Shown one piece after another: positions 52,802 to 62,766 of a stretch of 64,000 nucleotides of DNA. Position 1 is the stretch's first letter. Each line of letters begins with the position of its first letter. The translations under genes and the position numbers were made by a program. The notes beneath the pieces are model-generated. The model was not told the DNA's origin, ran no database searches, and saw only the letters and a program-made list of their open reading frames with translations. This stretch comes from Paenibacillus sp. cl123 (GTDB lineage: Bacteria; Bacillota; Bacilli; Paenibacillales; NBRC-103111), in assembly GCF_900101595.1 (NCBI RefSeq), contig NZ_FMYY01000032.1, forward strand, positions 1 to 64,000, written 5' to 3'.

Positions 52802-53674
52802 ATGCAGGATTATTTAATACGGGCGACTGCCCTGGGCGGCAAGGTGCGCGCATTTGCCGTTAGAACGAAGCATATTGTGGAAGAACTGAGAGTCAGGCAC
52901 CAGACGACCCCGACGGCTACCGCCGCGCTTGGCCGGACGGCCACAGCCGCGCTGATGATGGGGGCTATGCTGAAGGGCGAGGAGAAGCTGACGGTTCAGG
53001 TCAAGGGCGGAGGCCCGATCGGGCAGGTAGTGGCCGATGCCAACGCCAAGGGAGAAGTGCGCGGCTATGTCGAGAATCCTTCCGTAGACCTGCCGCTCAA
53101 CGGGCTGGGCAAGCTGGATGTAGCGGGAGCTGTGGGCAGGGACGGATTTTTGTATGTGACCAAGGATCTGGGCCTTAAGGAGCCTTACCGGGGCAGTATT
53201 CCGATTATATCGGGAGAACTCGGCGAAGATTTCACCTACTACTTCGCCCAGTCGGAGCAGACGCCTTCGGCAGTAGCGCTCGGCGTGCTGGTGGATGTGG
53301 ACTATACGGTCAAGACGGCAGGCGGATTTATTATCCAGCTGCTGCCCGGATTAAGCGACGATGAGATTGCGGGGCTGGAGAAGCAGCTGTCCGGACTGCC
53401 GCCTATTACGAGACTGCTGGAGCAGGGAGAGAGCCTGGAGTCGATCCTGCAGGGGCTGCTGCCGGATGTGCAGGTGCTGGAGCGCCAGGAGGACGTCCGC
53501 TTTCAGTGCAAGTGCTCGCGGGAGCGGGTGGAACAGACCTTGATCAGCTTGGGCCGCTCCGAGCTGGAGCAGCTGCTGGCCGAGGATGGTCAGGCTGAGG
53601 TTTCCTGTCATTTCTGCAATGAAACGTACAAGTTCGCAGGAGAAGACCTGACGGCATTGATCGAGTCACTGTAA
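52802..53674 (+). CDS. hslO: Redox-regulated chaperone Hsp33
   Basis: A 290-residue Hsp33, a holdase turned on by oxidative unfolding. The four zinc cysteines are seen as C236-x-C238 and C269-x-x-C272. The N-terminal domain has VRAFAVRTKHIVEELR and TATAALGRTATAALMMGAML (abridged), as in the family. The ATG follows AAAGGAGCGG. It is 34 bp after coaX. Confidence 0.97.
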   Translation: MQDYLIRATALGGKVRAFAVRTKHIVEELRVRHQTTPTATAALGRTATAALMMGAMLKGEEKLTVQVKGGGPIGQVVADANAKGEVRGYVENPSVDLPLNGLGKLDVAGAVGRDGFLYVTKDLGLKEPYRGSIPIISGELGEDFTYYFAQSEQTPSAVALGVLVDVDYTVKTAGGFIIQLLPGLSDDEIAGLEKQLSGLPPITRLLEQGESLESILQGLLPDVQVLERQEDVRFQCKCSRERVEQTLISLGRSELEQLLAEDGQAEVSCHFCNETYKFAGEDLTALIESL

Positions 53675-53752
53675 TAGCCACAATAATACGGATAGCAGCT
53701 TCAAGCGGCCTTAGACCGGAACTCTAGCGAGTGATATATGAGGGGATAGGAC

Positions 53753-54712
53753 ATGAGAAACGTTAAGGTACTATGGGGCATGATCTCGATTCTGCTGGTC
53801 GCCCTCGGCGTCCTCTCCTCCGTATTTATGACCCGCCTCTATCAGCAGAATGAAGCTGATGTCCATTCGAACCCGGAACCGCCGAGCAAGGCCGAGCAAG
53901 AGCGAGCGATTGCCAGCATCGGAGAACACGTCATTACGCGGCAAGATTTGCAGCAACAATTGCTTCAGAAATACGGCAAAGAAGTGCTCGACCAGATGAT
54001 CGACCGCGAGGTCGTGCGCAGGGAAGCGGGAGCGATAGGTGTCAGTGCAGACGAGCCGGAGATTAAGCGGGAATTGGAACGGATGCAGCAGGGCTATGAA
54101 AGTGAGAGCCAGTTCTATCAAGCGATGGAAGAGCAGCTCGGGTTATCGCGCGAAGCGCTAAACGAGGATGTTCGTTATAAGCTGTTGATGGAAAAAGTAG
54201 CGATTCAAGGGATACAAGTTGCAGATGTTGCCGTAGACGAGTATATCCAGCATCATCCGGAGGAGTTCCAAGCCACGGTGCAGCTGCGCCTCGAGCAGAT
54301 CGTAACCGCCAGCAAGGAGCAGGCCAACCGGGCAAGCGCGGATCTGGCCAAGGGTATGGACTTTGCCAAGGTCGCGAAAGAAAGATCGCTGGACGATGCG
54401 ACCCGTAATAGCGGGGGCGACCTCGGCTGGCTGGAGGAGGACGATCCGTTTGTCCATCCCCAGATTCTGAAGGCCGGCAAGCAGCTCCAGCCCGGGCAGG
54501 TATCTAAGCCTATCGAGGTTGACGGCAGCTATGTCATCGTGAGACTGAGGGAGCGCAAGGTTCAGTCCAAGGGTTCGCCCGAGTCGATTCGGGAGCAGGT
54601 GCGCAGGGAATTGGCGCTGCGGGAAGCTCCGCCCATGAAGGAGACGATGGCGAAGCTGCGCGTGAAGTGGAACGTGCAGATTCGGGAGACGGATCTTGTA
54701 GCATCGGGCTGA
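53753..54712 (+). CDS. yacD: PrsA/SurA-like membrane-anchored peptidyl-prolyl isomerase (YacD)
   Basis: A 319-residue foldase. The N-terminus has a single hydrophobic segment (about 8-26) with no lipobox cysteine, so it is probably membrane-anchored. A SurA-like N-terminal region (ITRQDLQQQLLQKYGKEVLD, abridged) precedes a parvulin domain (QLRLEQIVTASKEQANR, GDLGWLEEDDPFVHPQIL, abridged, and GSYVIVRLRER). It resembles YacD of B. subtilis, which lies at the same place between hslO and cysK. Confidence 0.9.
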   Translation: MRNVKVLWGMISILLVALGVLSSVFMTRLYQQNEADVHSNPEPPSKAEQERAIASIGEHVITRQDLQQQLLQKYGKEVLDQMIDREVVRREAGAIGVSADEPEIKRELERMQQGYESESQFYQAMEEQLGLSREALNEDVRYKLLMEKVAIQGIQVADVAVDEYIQHHPEEFQATVQLRLEQIVTASKEQANRASADLAKGMDFAKVAKERSLDDATRNSGGDLGWLEEDDPFVHPQILKAGKQLQPGQVSKPIEVDGSYVIVRLRERKVQSKGSPESIREQVRRELALREAPPMKETMAKLRVKWNVQIRETDLVASG

Positions 54713-54721
54713 TTTTGCATA

Positions 54722-54786
54722 TTGACAACCTTCCCAGGGGTTGATAATATTAACAGTATAATACCCAGCAAATTAGTCGGATATTT
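54722..54786 (+). promoter_or_regulatory. cysK promoter with a CymR-like operator
   Basis: TTGACA (54722-54727), 17-bp spacer, TAATAT (54745-54750). Directly downstream, AATACC (54760-54765) and CGGATATT (54778-54785) form an interrupted inverted repeat with an A/T-rich middle. It resembles the operators of the cysteine repressor CymR (Rrf2 family). The position just after the -10 would suit repression. Confidence 0.65.
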
Positions 54787-54812
54787 TGGCGCTCTTGAGG
54801 AGGAGAACACGA

Positions 54813-55751
54813 ATGGCAAGATTAGTCCAAAGCATTACGGAATTGATTGGGGATACGCCCCTCGTTAAGCTTAACCGCGTTGTGCCCGAAGGCAGCGCTG
54901 AGATTTATGTAAAGCTGGAATATCAGAATCCGGGTGCAAGCGTGAAGGACCGGATCGCGATCAGCATGATCGAGGTGGCTGAGCAAGAGGGCCGCATCAA
55001 GCCGGGAGACACGATTGTAGAGCCGACCAGCGGAAACACCGGTATCGGTCTGGCCTTGGTCGCAGCGGCCAAGGGCTACAAAGCGATCCTCGTCATGCCT
55101 GAGACGATGTCCATCGAGCGGCGCAACCTGCTGCGCGCTTACGGTGCGCAACTCGTGTTGACGCCTGGGGCCGAAGGCATGAAGGGCGCTATCAAGCGCG
55201 CTGAGGAGATCGTAGCTGAGAACCCTGGCTACTTCATCCCCCAACAGTTCAAAAATCAGGCTAACGTCAAGGTTCACCGTGAAACGACGGGTCCGGAAAT
55301 CGTCGAAGCCATCAAATCCCATGACGGCAAGCTTGATGCGTTTATCGCCGGCATCGGAACGGGCGGTACGATCACAGGCGCCGGCGGCGTGTTAAAGGAA
55401 AATTTCCCTGACATCAAGATTTATGCGGTTGAGCCGGCGGCATCTCCCGTTCTTTCGGGCGGCAAGCCGGGTCCGCACAAAATTCAAGGCATCGGCGCTG
55501 GTTTTGTACCGGACATTTTGAATACGAGCTTGTATGACGCGGTTATTCCCGTTGAGAATGACGACGCCTTCGAAACCTCGCGCCGCGTTGCCAAGGAGGA
55601 AGGTATTCTTGGCGGCATTTCTTCCGGTGCCGCGATCTTCGCCGCGTTGAAGGTAGCCAAGGAGCTGGGAGCCGGCAAGCGGGTTGTAGCGGTTGTGCCA
55701 AGCAACGGCGAACGTTACCTGTCGACGCCTTTGTATCAGTTCGAAGATTAA
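54813..55751 (+). CDS. cysK: Cysteine synthase A
   Basis: A 312-residue O-acetylserine sulfhydrylase (PLP fold type II). The Schiff-base lysine is Lys45 in [20 protein letters not shown] binds substrate, [13 protein letters not shown] holds the PLP phosphate, and [13 protein letters not shown] ends the protein. In B. subtilis CysK also joins CymR as a corepressor, which fits the operator upstream. GAGGAGG precedes ATG 54813; the ATG at 54786 is upstream of it. A strong terminator follows. Confidence 0.98.
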   Translation: MARLVQSITELIGDTPLVKLNRVVPEGSAEIYVKLEYQNPGASVKDRIAISMIEVAEQEGRIKPGDTIVEPTSGNTGIGLALVAAAKGYKAILVMPETMSIERRNLLRAYGAQLVLTPGAEGMKGAIKRAEEIVAENPGYFIPQQFKNQANVKVHRETTGPEIVEAIKSHDGKLDAFIAGIGTGGTITGAGGVLKENFPDIKIYAVEPAASPVLSGGKPGPHKIQGIGAGFVPDILNTSLYDAVIPVENDDAFETSRRVAKEEGILGGISSGAAIFAALKVAKELGAGKRVVAVVPSNGERYLSTPLYQFED

Positions 55752-55763
55752 TAGCATTCCGGA

Positions 55764-55792
55764 GAGCCCGCTCAGTCCGAGCGGGCTTTTTG
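55764..55792 (+). terminator. Terminator after cysK
   Basis: Perfect 9-bp stem AGCCCGCTC/GAGCGGGCT with a 5-nt loop and a T run. Confidence 0.92.
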
Positions 55793-55876
55793 GACTTGTC
55801 TCTTTTTTTCATGGCTGTTTTCAAGTATACTAATCCCAATACTTGAATCCGAACGGAAGAAAAGGCGGAGTGGCCG

Positions 55877-57436
55877 ATGCTGTTAACAACCTATGACATG
55901 TGGACGGGCTGGGCGGGAGATTTCACGGTGCTTCCTTACGTCCGCAGCTTTCCGCTGGGAGAAGGCCCCATCCTCTCCTGGATGCCTGCCTGGGAGGCAT
56001 CCGTTCCCGGAGCTTTTGTGCTCGAGAGCGGCAAGGGAGGGCGCTATACCTTCCTCGGCCTGAGACCCGTCTCTGAAATTCGCGGCACCGGTCTGTCGGC
56101 TCTGGTGACAGAACAGGGGCAAGAGCCGCGGAGTCTGGAGGGTAAGCCGCTTGAGCTGGTCAAAGCGTGGATGGCCCCGTATCGCGCGCCCCGAATCGAA
56201 CATGCCCCCAAGTGGCTCGGCGGCTGCCTGGGTTTCTGGAGCTACGATACGATCCGCACGATCGAGCGTTTGCCGGAGCAGGCGGCGGCGGATTTGCCTA
56301 TCCCGGATTATGCTTTCGTTCGCGTGAACGAATTATGGATTGTCGATCATCAGGAGAACAAGCTGTACTGCGCTTATCATACGCATATTGCTCCGGAGGC
56401 CGGAGCGGAAGCGGGGGAAGCGGCGCTCAAGCTGCACTACGCGGCTGCTGAAGCGGCTGTCGATGAGATGAGGGCACTGTGGAGCCGCTTTGAATCGGCT
56501 TGGCGTGAGCCTGAGCTTAACCAGGATGCGGAGGAGAAGCGCCGGAGCGTAGAGGAGGATGTGCGGGAGATCGATCTGGACGCGATGCAGGGGGTACAGG
56601 CCGACTTTCCGCGGGAAGCCTATATCGCAGCGGTGAGAAGCATTCGCGATTATATAGCGGCGGGCGATGTATTCCAGGTGAACCTGTCCGTTCGCCAGCA
56701 CAAGGCTTTGAACGCCAGCCCCGAAGAGATCTATGAATGGCTGCGCCGGGTTAATCCTTCGCCTTATATGGGCCTGCTGCGCTTTGGAGACTTTCAGCTC
56801 GTATCGGGATCGCCGGAGCTGCTCGTCCAGCTGGAGCAAGGGGTTGTCCGCACCCGTCCGATAGCGGGCACCCGCCCTCGCGGCGCGAATGCGGATGAGG
56901 ACCGCAGGCTGGCCGACGAGCTTATCCACCATGAGAAGGAGCGGGCCGAGCATATTATGCTGGTCGATCTGGAGCGCAACGACGTGGGGCGTATCTCGGA
57001 GTATGGCAGCGTGCGGGTAAAGGACTTTATGGTCATCGAATACTATTCGCATGTGATGCATATCGTCTCCGAAGTTGTGGGCAAGCTGGCGGCGGGACGC
57101 GATGCCTTTGACGTGATTGCCGCCACATTCCCGGGAGGCACGATAACCGGGGCGCCGAAGATTCGCACGATGGAGATCATTGAAGAGCTGGAGCCGGTCC
57201 GGCGCGGTCCTTATACCGGCTCCATGGGCTGGCTCGATTACAACGGCGATATGGAGTTTAACATCATTATCCGGACACTGGTTGTCTGCGAAGGCGTCGG
57301 TTATGTACAGGCCGGCGCGGGGATTGTGATCGATTCGATCCCGGAGAAGGAATACACCGAATCGATGAACAAGGCCAAAGCGATGTGGAAAGCTATCCAA
57401 TACAGCGAGCGGCAGCCGATAAGCCGCAGGAGGTAA
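55877..57436 (+). CDS. pabB: Aminodeoxychorismate synthase component I
   Basis: A 519-residue chorismate-binding enzyme. With PabA it makes 4-amino-4-deoxychorismate for folate. The C-terminal catalytic half has [45 protein letters not shown] (abridged) and [20 protein letters not shown] (abridged). Sequence alone is close to TrpE, but the pabA-pabC-folP context settles the role. A GGCGGAG-like ribosome site precedes the ATG. Confidence 0.95.
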   Translation: MLLTTYDMWTGWAGDFTVLPYVRSFPLGEGPILSWMPAWEASVPGAFVLESGKGGRYTFLGLRPVSEIRGTGLSALVTEQGQEPRSLEGKPLELVKAWMAPYRAPRIEHAPKWLGGCLGFWSYDTIRTIERLPEQAAADLPIPDYAFVRVNELWIVDHQENKLYCAYHTHIAPEAGAEAGEAALKLHYAAAEAAVDEMRALWSRFESAWREPELNQDAEEKRRSVEEDVREIDLDAMQGVQADFPREAYIAAVRSIRDYIAAGDVFQVNLSVRQHKALNASPEEIYEWLRRVNPSPYMGLLRFGDFQLVSGSPELLVQLEQGVVRTRPIAGTRPRGANADEDRRLADELIHHEKERAEHIMLVDLERNDVGRISEYGSVRVKDFMVIEYYSHVMHIVSEVVGKLAAGRDAFDVIAATFPGGTITGAPKIRTMEIIEELEPVRRGPYTGSMGWLDYNGDMEFNIIIRTLVVCEGVGYVQAGAGIVIDSIPEKEYTESMNKAKAMWKAIQYSERQPISRRR

Positions 57437-57443
57437 GAGAACG

Positions 57444-58025
57444 ATGATTCTGGTGATTGATAATTACGATTCGTTTACGTATAACCTGGTGCAGTACCTC
57501 GGCGAGCTCGGTCAAGAGATCGTCGTCCGCCGCAATGACGAAATCGACCTCGCAGGCATCGAGGAGCTGGCCCCGGATCATATTCTGATCTCGCCCGGGC
57601 CGTGTACGCCCAATGAAGCGGGTATCAGTCTGTCGCTTATCGACCGGTTCAAAGGCGAAATCCCGATTCTCGGCGTTTGTCTCGGCCATCAATCCATCGG
57701 TCAGATTTTCGGCGGCGAAGTGATCCGCGCCGAGCGGCTGATGCATGGCAAAACCTCGGATATTTTCCATGACGGAAAAACAGTCTTCCAGGGGCTGCCC
57801 TCGCCATTCACGGCTACCCGGTATCATTCCCTGATCGTCAAGCGGGAGACGCTGCCGGATTGTCTGGAGATCAGCGCCGAGACGGCGGAAGGCGAGATCA
57901 TGGGACTGCGCCATAAAGAGTATCCGATCGAAGGCGTGCAGTTCCATCCGGAGTCGATCATCACGGATCATGGCCATCAGATGCTGCGTAACTTCCTGCA
58001 GACGGCGGTAGGCGCCCGGTCATGA
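57444..58025 (+). CDS. pabA: Aminodeoxychorismate / anthranilate synthase glutamine amidotransferase
   Basis: A 193-residue class I glutamine amidotransferase supplying ammonia to PabB. The catalytic cysteine is Cys79 in GVCLGHQ, and the His-Glu pair is in VQFHPESI. In B. subtilis this protein serves both folate and tryptophan synthesis; whether it is shared here is unknown. It overlaps pabC by four bases. Confidence 0.96.
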   Translation: MILVIDNYDSFTYNLVQYLGELGQEIVVRRNDEIDLAGIEELAPDHILISPGPCTPNEAGISLSLIDRFKGEIPILGVCLGHQSIGQIFGGEVIRAERLMHGKTSDIFHDGKTVFQGLPSPFTATRYHSLIVKRETLPDCLEISAETAEGEIMGLRHKEYPIEGVQFHPESIITDHGHQMLRNFLQTAVGARS

Positions 58026-58936
58026 TCATCGACTGCAACGGGACCCTTATAGACGAAAGGCAAGCCGTGGTCTCCGTATATGACCACGGCTTTCTCTACG
58101 GCATGGGAGTGTTCGAAACCTTCCGCACGTATGGAGGGCAGGCCTACCTGCTGGACTGGCATCTGGAGAGGCTGCTGGCCGGCTGCGCCGAGTTGGGGAT
58201 ACGTTACACCGCGACCCGCCGTGACCTGGAGAAGCGCTTCTCCGGATTGCTCGAGGCCAACAATTTGAGCGACGCCTACTTCCGGCTGACGGTTACGGCA
58301 GGGACGGAGGCGCTCGGCCTGCCGTCCGGCGATTATGAATCGCCGGGGGATTTGATCTATATCAAGCCGCTGCCTGCTTATGACCCGGCCGTATGGCCGG
58401 CGCCCAAGGCGCTGCAGCGGTTGAAGCTCAGACGCAATACGCCCGAGGGACCGGTCCGCTTGAAGTCCCTTCACTATATGAACAATATTCTCGCGAAGCG
58501 CGAAATGATGGCCTATCCTTGGGCTGCCGGTGCGGAAGGACTATTTCTCGACGGAGAAGGCAGCTTGTGCGAAGGAATGGTCAGCAATCTGTTTTTTGTC
58601 GAGGACGGGCGGCTATACACGCCTTCCGTCGATACGGGGCTGCTTCCGGGCATCACCAGGCGCAAGGTGCTGGAGCTGGCTGCGGGACTTGGGGTGGAGA
58701 CGGCTGAAGGCCGCTATTCGTGGGAACGGCTGGTGCGGGTTGAAGAAGTGTTTGTAACCAACTCGGTTCAGGAGGTCGTGCCGGTTGCTCGGCTGTTTGA
58801 TCTGAACGGAGAGGCCTATGCCGTCGGTTCAACAGGGACAGGCGAGGCGGGCGAGCTAACGCGGAGGCTGCAGCATCTGTACCGCGAGGAGACGAACCGG
58901 CTGTTTAGGAAGAAAGGGGGAAGGGGTAATGAATAA
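58022..58936 (+). CDS. pabC: Aminodeoxychorismate lyase
   Basis: A 304-residue fold-type IV PLP enzyme that splits aminodeoxychorismate into p-aminobenzoate and pyruvate. [17 protein letters not shown], the catalytic lysine in [17 protein letters not shown], and [20 protein letters not shown] (abridged) with [13 protein letters not shown] are family marks. A branched-chain aminotransferase-like role is possible from the fold, but operon context favours PabC. It overlaps folP by 8 bp. Confidence 0.94.
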   Translation: MIIDCNGTLIDERQAVVSVYDHGFLYGMGVFETFRTYGGQAYLLDWHLERLLAGCAELGIRYTATRRDLEKRFSGLLEANNLSDAYFRLTVTAGTEALGLPSGDYESPGDLIYIKPLPAYDPAVWPAPKALQRLKLRRNTPEGPVRLKSLHYMNNILAKREMMAYPWAAGAEGLFLDGEGSLCEGMVSNLFFVEDGRLYTPSVDTGLLPGITRRKVLELAAGLGVETAEGRYSWERLVRVEEVFVTNSVQEVVPVARLFDLNGEAYAVGSTGTGEAGELTRRLQHLYREETNRLFRKKGGRGNE

Positions 58937-59801
58937 AGCTGCCGATGTCATGCTTTTCGGACATGGAAGCGGACGGGCCGCAGAATGCCGCACGCTTGTC
59001 ATGGGTATTCTGAATGTGACTCCCGACTCGTTCTCGGACGGAGGGGCTTATGTCGAAATTCCGGCTGCCGTAGAGCGCGCGCGGCAGATGATCGCCGAAG
59101 GCGCGGATATCCTGGACATCGGCGGGGAATCAACCCGGCCCGGAGCGGAGCCGGTAAGCAGCGAGGAGGAGCAGCGGAGAGTGCTGCCGGTGATACGGGC
59201 GCTGCGGGAAGCGGGCATTGCGGTCCCTATCTCCATCGATACGTACAGAGCCGATACGGCTCGTGAAGCGATGCTTGCCGGGGCTACTGTGCTCAACGAT
59301 ATCTGGGGGCTTCAGCATGATCCCGATATGGCGGCCGTAGCCGTCCAATTCGGCTGTCCGATCGTTCTTATGCATAATCGCAAGCAGGCGGTATATGCTA
59401 ATTTTATACATGATGTTGTCGAGGATTTGAGGTTGACGGTAGAACGTGCGCATAAGGCCGGTATCCGGGATGAGCAAATTGTGCTTGATCCGGGGATCGG
59501 CTTTGCCAAGTCTTATGAGCAGAATCTGCAGCTGATGAACGAGCTTCACCGGATAACGGCGCTCGGTTACCCTGTCCTTCTCGGGACTTCCCGCAAGAGC
59601 ATGATCCGCCGCACGCTGAATTTGCCTACCGATGAACTGCTGGAAGGGACGGCGGCCACCGTTGCCCTCGGGATCGGACAAGGCTGCAGAATTGTGCGTG
59701 TGCATGATGTACGGGCCATGAGGCGCGTGGCCGATATGACGGACGCTATCTTGAGCCATCGCATAAGCGGGGATGACGCATCCCGGATAATCCCATTTTA
59801 G
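58929..59801 (+). CDS. folP: Dihydropteroate synthase
   Basis: A 290-residue TIM-barrel enzyme joining p-aminobenzoate to 6-hydroxymethyl-dihydropterin pyrophosphate; the target of sulfonamides. MGILNVTPDSFSDGG and DIGGESTRPGAEPVS are the substrate loops; DPGIGFAKSYEQN and LLGTSRKSMI follow. GGGGAAGGGG precedes the ATG. Sits between pabC and folB as in B. subtilis (sul). Confidence 0.97.
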   Translation: MNKAADVMLFGHGSGRAAECRTLVMGILNVTPDSFSDGGAYVEIPAAVERARQMIAEGADILDIGGESTRPGAEPVSSEEEQRRVLPVIRALREAGIAVPISIDTYRADTAREAMLAGATVLNDIWGLQHDPDMAAVAVQFGCPIVLMHNRKQAVYANFIHDVVEDLRLTVERAHKAGIRDEQIVLDPGIGFAKSYEQNLQLMNELHRITALGYPVLLGTSRKSMIRRTLNLPTDELLEGTAATVALGIGQGCRIVRVHDVRAMRRVADMTDAILSHRISGDDASRIIPF

Positions 59802-59819
59802 ATAAGGAGGACGGCGGTT

Positions 59820-60182
59820 TTGGATAAAATTACGATGAAAGGCATGTCCTTCTACGGCTATCATGGCGTATTTCCGGAAGAAAACAAGCTGGGTCAGCGT
59901 TATGTCGTCGATGCGGAGCTGCATCTGCCGCTGGATCGCCCGGGCCATGCCGATGCCCTGGAGGAAACCATCAATTATGCGGAAGTATGCGAGCTTATCG
60001 CGGGTATCGTCGAAGGGCCTCCGTTCAAGCTGATCGAAGCGGTAGCCGAACATATTGCATCCCGTGTGCTATCCACTTATACTGGTATACATGCCATTAC
60101 GGTACGGGTACACAAGCCGAACCCTCCGGTTCGTGTCTCATTCGACGGGGTGTCGGTAGAAATTCATAGAAAGCGGGCATAA
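59820..60182 (+). CDS. folB: Dihydroneopterin aldolase
   Basis: A 120-residue aldolase that splits dihydroneopterin to 6-hydroxymethyl-dihydropterin. The N-terminus GMSFYGYHGVFPEENKLGQR (abridged) carries the active-site Glu and Tyr, and VRVHKPNPPV ends the fold with its catalytic Lys. A TTG start follows AAGGAGGACGG. It is 4 bp before folK. Confidence 0.96.
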   Translation: MDKITMKGMSFYGYHGVFPEENKLGQRYVVDAELHLPLDRPGHADALEETINYAEVCELIAGIVEGPPFKLIEAVAEHIASRVLSTYTGIHAITVRVHKPNPPVRVSFDGVSVEIHRKRA

Positions 60183-60185
60183 CGG

Positions 60186-60719
60186 ATGAATGCACCGGAT
60201 GCGTGCGAACGCGAGCCGCTAACGTTGGCTTACATCGCTTTGGGCTCCAATATGGGAAATCGGCAGCGCAATTTAACGGAGGCCATTCGCTTGCTGGGTG
60301 AGCATCCGGGTATTGAGACGGTTTCCTGTTCGGGGATTTATGAAACGGAGCCGGTAGGCTATGTCGATCAGGATTCGTTCCTGAACATGGTGGTAGCTGT
60401 CAACACCTCACTCTCGCCGTATAGGCTGCTGGAGAGCATGCAGCAAATCGAGCAGCGTCTGGGGCGCAAGCGTGAGATCCGCTGGGGTCCGCGCACGATA
60501 GATCTGGATCTTCTGCTGTTCGGGGATATCCGCCAGGATGAACCGGAATTAATTATACCGCATCCCCGCATGATGGAACGGGCTTTCGTGCTCGTCCCGT
60601 TGATTGACGCGATGGAGAAGCTGAAGCCGTCCGGTATCGAACATGCACAAGTATATCGGGAACAACTGGGGCGTGTGGAAGGAAAGGGAGGCGTTATGTT
60701 ATGGAGAAAAACGTGCTAG
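60186..60719 (+). CDS. folK: 6-hydroxymethyl-7,8-dihydropterin pyrophosphokinase
   Basis: A 177-residue HPPK that activates hydroxymethyl-dihydropterin with ATP for FolP. IALGSNMGNR, VDQDSFLNMVV, RWGPRTIDLDLLLFG (Mg and ATP ligands) and PHPRMMERAFVLVPL are diagnostic. It overlaps the small HTH gene that follows by 19 bp. Confidence 0.97.
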   Translation: MNAPDACEREPLTLAYIALGSNMGNRQRNLTEAIRLLGEHPGIETVSCSGIYETEPVGYVDQDSFLNMVVAVNTSLSPYRLLESMQQIEQRLGRKREIRWGPRTIDLDLLLFGDIRQDEPELIIPHPRMMERAFVLVPLIDAMEKLKPSGIEHAQVYREQLGRVEGKGGVMLWRKTC

Positions 60720-60931
60720 CACAGCGCATCCGCGCTTTTCGTAAGTTAAAGGGATTCACACAGAATGAACTGGCAGAGCGGCTGGATGTATCCATCGCTG
60801 TGCTCGGCGCTATCGAGCGGGGAACTCGCAAGGCGGATGTCCCGATGATTCAGAAGATATCGGCGGCGCTGGGCATAGAGGCGGAGGAACTGGCGCCATC
60901 GCTCGTATCCGCTCGAAGCGAACGATTATAA
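60701..60931 (+). CDS. yazB: XRE-family helix-turn-helix protein (YazB)
   Basis: A 76-residue protein that is essentially one Cro/CI-type helix-turn-helix (IRAFRKLKGFTQNELAERLD, abridged; VLGAIERGTRKADVPMIQKI, abridged). It would bind DNA, but its targets are unknown. AAGGGAGGCG precedes the ATG inside the end of folK. yazB of B. subtilis occupies the same place between folK and yacF. Confidence 0.92.
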   Translation: MEKNVLAQRIRAFRKLKGFTQNELAERLDVSIAVLGAIERGTRKADVPMIQKISAALGIEAEELAPSLVSARSERL

Positions 60932-60975
60932 GGATGACAGATATCCATCCGGCAACGGGAAAGGAGTGAATGTAA

Positions 60976-61968
60976 ATGCTAACGATCGGTAACGTGACGG
61001 CTCCCAATAATGTCGTGCTGGCCCCGATGGCCGGGGTATGCAATCCGGCATTCCGGCTTATCGCCAAGGAATTCGGCTGCGGCCTCGTTTGTGCGGAGAT
61101 GGTCAGCGATAAAGCGATTCTGCACGGCAATCACCGCACGCTTGATATGCTGTTCGTCGATGAAAGGGAGAAGCCGCTCAGTTTGCAAATTTTCGGAGGA
61201 GATACGGAAACGCTCGTGGAGGCCGCCAAATATGTCGATGAGCATACGAATGCCGACATTATCGACATCAACATGGGCTGTCCGGTTCCCAAAATCACCA
61301 AATGCGACGCGGGAGCGCGCTGGCTGCTGGACCCTGGCAAAATCGAGCAGATGGTGTCCACGGTATCCAAGGCTGTCAGCAAGCCGCTTACGGTCAAAAT
61401 GCGGATCGGCTGGGATGACGATCACGTATACGCCGTTCAGAATGCGAAGGCGGTGGAGAACGGCGGCGGAGCGGCCGTAGCGGTCCACGGACGTACGCGG
61501 GTGCAGATGTACACAGGCCATGCGAACTGGGATATTATCAAGGAGGTTAAGGACTCTGTCGGCATTCCGGTTATCGGCAACGGTGATGTGTTTACGCCGG
61601 AGGATGCCAAGCGGATGCTTGATCATACGGGCGTCGACGGCGTCATGATTGGCCGGGCCGCGCTCGGCAATCCATGGATGCTGTACCGGACGATTCAATA
61701 TCTGACTCACGGTGAACTCCCTGAGGAGCCGACTCCGCAAGAGAAGATCCGCATCGCCATTCTTCATCTGGACCGGCTAACCGCCCTTAAGGGAGAGCCG
61801 GTGGCGGTGAAGGAAATGCGCAAGCATCTAGCCTGGTATCTGAAAGGTCTTCATGGAGCCGCGCGCATCAAAGATTCGATCATGGAGCAGACGAAACGCG
61901 ATGCGATGGTGGAACTGCTGAACGACTTCATCCATTCGCTGGAGAATCGGGACGCGGTAGCTCCTTAG
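60976..61968 (+). CDS. dusB: tRNA-dihydrouridine synthase (DusB/YacF)
   Basis: A 330-residue FMN enzyme reducing uridine to dihydrouridine in tRNA. VLAPMAGVCNPAFRLIAKEF (abridged), LQIFGGD, INMGCPVPKITKCDAGARWL (abridged) with the catalytic cysteine, VAVHGRTR and GNGDVFTPEDAKRML are standard. AAAGGAG precedes the ATG. Ends the folate gene cluster. Confidence 0.97.
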   Translation: MLTIGNVTAPNNVVLAPMAGVCNPAFRLIAKEFGCGLVCAEMVSDKAILHGNHRTLDMLFVDEREKPLSLQIFGGDTETLVEAAKYVDEHTNADIIDINMGCPVPKITKCDAGARWLLDPGKIEQMVSTVSKAVSKPLTVKMRIGWDDDHVYAVQNAKAVENGGGAAVAVHGRTRVQMYTGHANWDIIKEVKDSVGIPVIGNGDVFTPEDAKRMLDHTGVDGVMIGRAALGNPWMLYRTIQYLTHGELPEEPTPQEKIRIAILHLDRLTALKGEPVAVKEMRKHLAWYLKGLHGAARIKDSIMEQTKRDAMVELLNDFIHSLENRDAVAP

Positions 61969-62014
61969 GTTTCCGGGCTCGCCGGCGGCGGGCCGAGCCG
62001 TCAATTGCCTGACA

Positions 62015-62043
62015 TTGACATTTAAGTGGGCTTGAAATATAAT
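62015..62043 (+). promoter_or_regulatory. Consensus sigma-A promoter of greA
   Basis: TTGACA (62015-62020), 17-bp spacer, TATAAT (62038-62043): a perfect consensus promoter, about 130 bp before greA. Confidence 0.9.
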
Positions 62044-62174
62044 CAGTCAATAGTCATCGGGGACTGCGGATTTAAACCGCTTTCCATGCGTTTATATTGA
62101 AATTTCTAGCGAACTCATGTTCGAATCGAGCTGTTTCTTATGAAAATCTTTCACATGACGGGAGATATGTGGCA

Positions 62175-62651
62175 ATGAGCGAAAAAGAAGTCATTCTCAC
62201 TCAAGAAGGTCTGAAAAGACTCGAAGAAGAGCTTGAGCATCTAAAGTCCGTCAAGCGCCGTGAAGTGGCGGAACGGATTAAAGTAGCTATCGGCTACGGA
62301 GACATCAGTGAGAATTCCGAATACGAGGATGCGAAGAATGAGCAGGCATTTGTCGAAGGTCGCATCATCACGTTGGAGAAGATGCTCCGCAATGCCCGCA
62401 TTATTAATAATGATGAAGTGGACACCAATACCGTCAGCGTCGGGGCCAAGGTTACGCTGAAGGATATGGAATACGGGGATATTCTGGAGTATTCAATCGT
62501 CGGTACGGCTGAGTCCGATCCGTTCCAGAACAAAATTTCCAATGAAAGTCCGGTGGGCAAGGCTATTCTGGGCAAGCGTAAAGGTTCTGTCGTAGATGTG
62601 ACTGTACCCGCAGGCGTTATTCAATACGAAATCATCGACATCCAGAAGTAA
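62175..62651 (+). CDS. greA: Transcription elongation factor GreA
   Basis: A 158-residue factor that rescues backtracked RNA polymerase by stimulating transcript cleavage. The N-terminal coiled coil contains [20 protein letters not shown] (abridged) and [20 protein letters not shown] (abridged) with the acidic tip; the C-terminal FKBP-like domain has [11 protein letters not shown] and [20 protein letters not shown] 62175 gives the family length; the frame extends to 62097 without a ribosome site. B. subtilis has greA elsewhere. Confidence 0.97.
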   Translation: MSEKEVILTQEGLKRLEEELEHLKSVKRREVAERIKVAIGYGDISENSEYEDAKNEQAFVEGRIITLEKMLRNARIINNDEVDTNTVSVGAKVTLKDMEYGDILEYSIVGTAESDPFQNKISNESPVGKAILGKRKGSVVDVTVPAGVIQYEIIDIQK

Positions 62652-62702
62652 TTGCGCACCTGCAGCAGGCAGGTAGGGAATTTTCGAACCGATATTTCTT
62701 GA

Positions 62703-62729
62703 GAAAGCTTCCTCCGGAAGCTTTTTTTC
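62703..62729 (+). terminator. Terminator after greA
   Basis: Perfect 9-bp stem AAAGCTTCC/GGAAGCTTT with a 3-nt loop, then a T run. Confidence 0.92.
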
Positions 62730-62766
62730 CCTATTAACGTGTAGAGCGCGCAGCAGCGTGGCTTGA

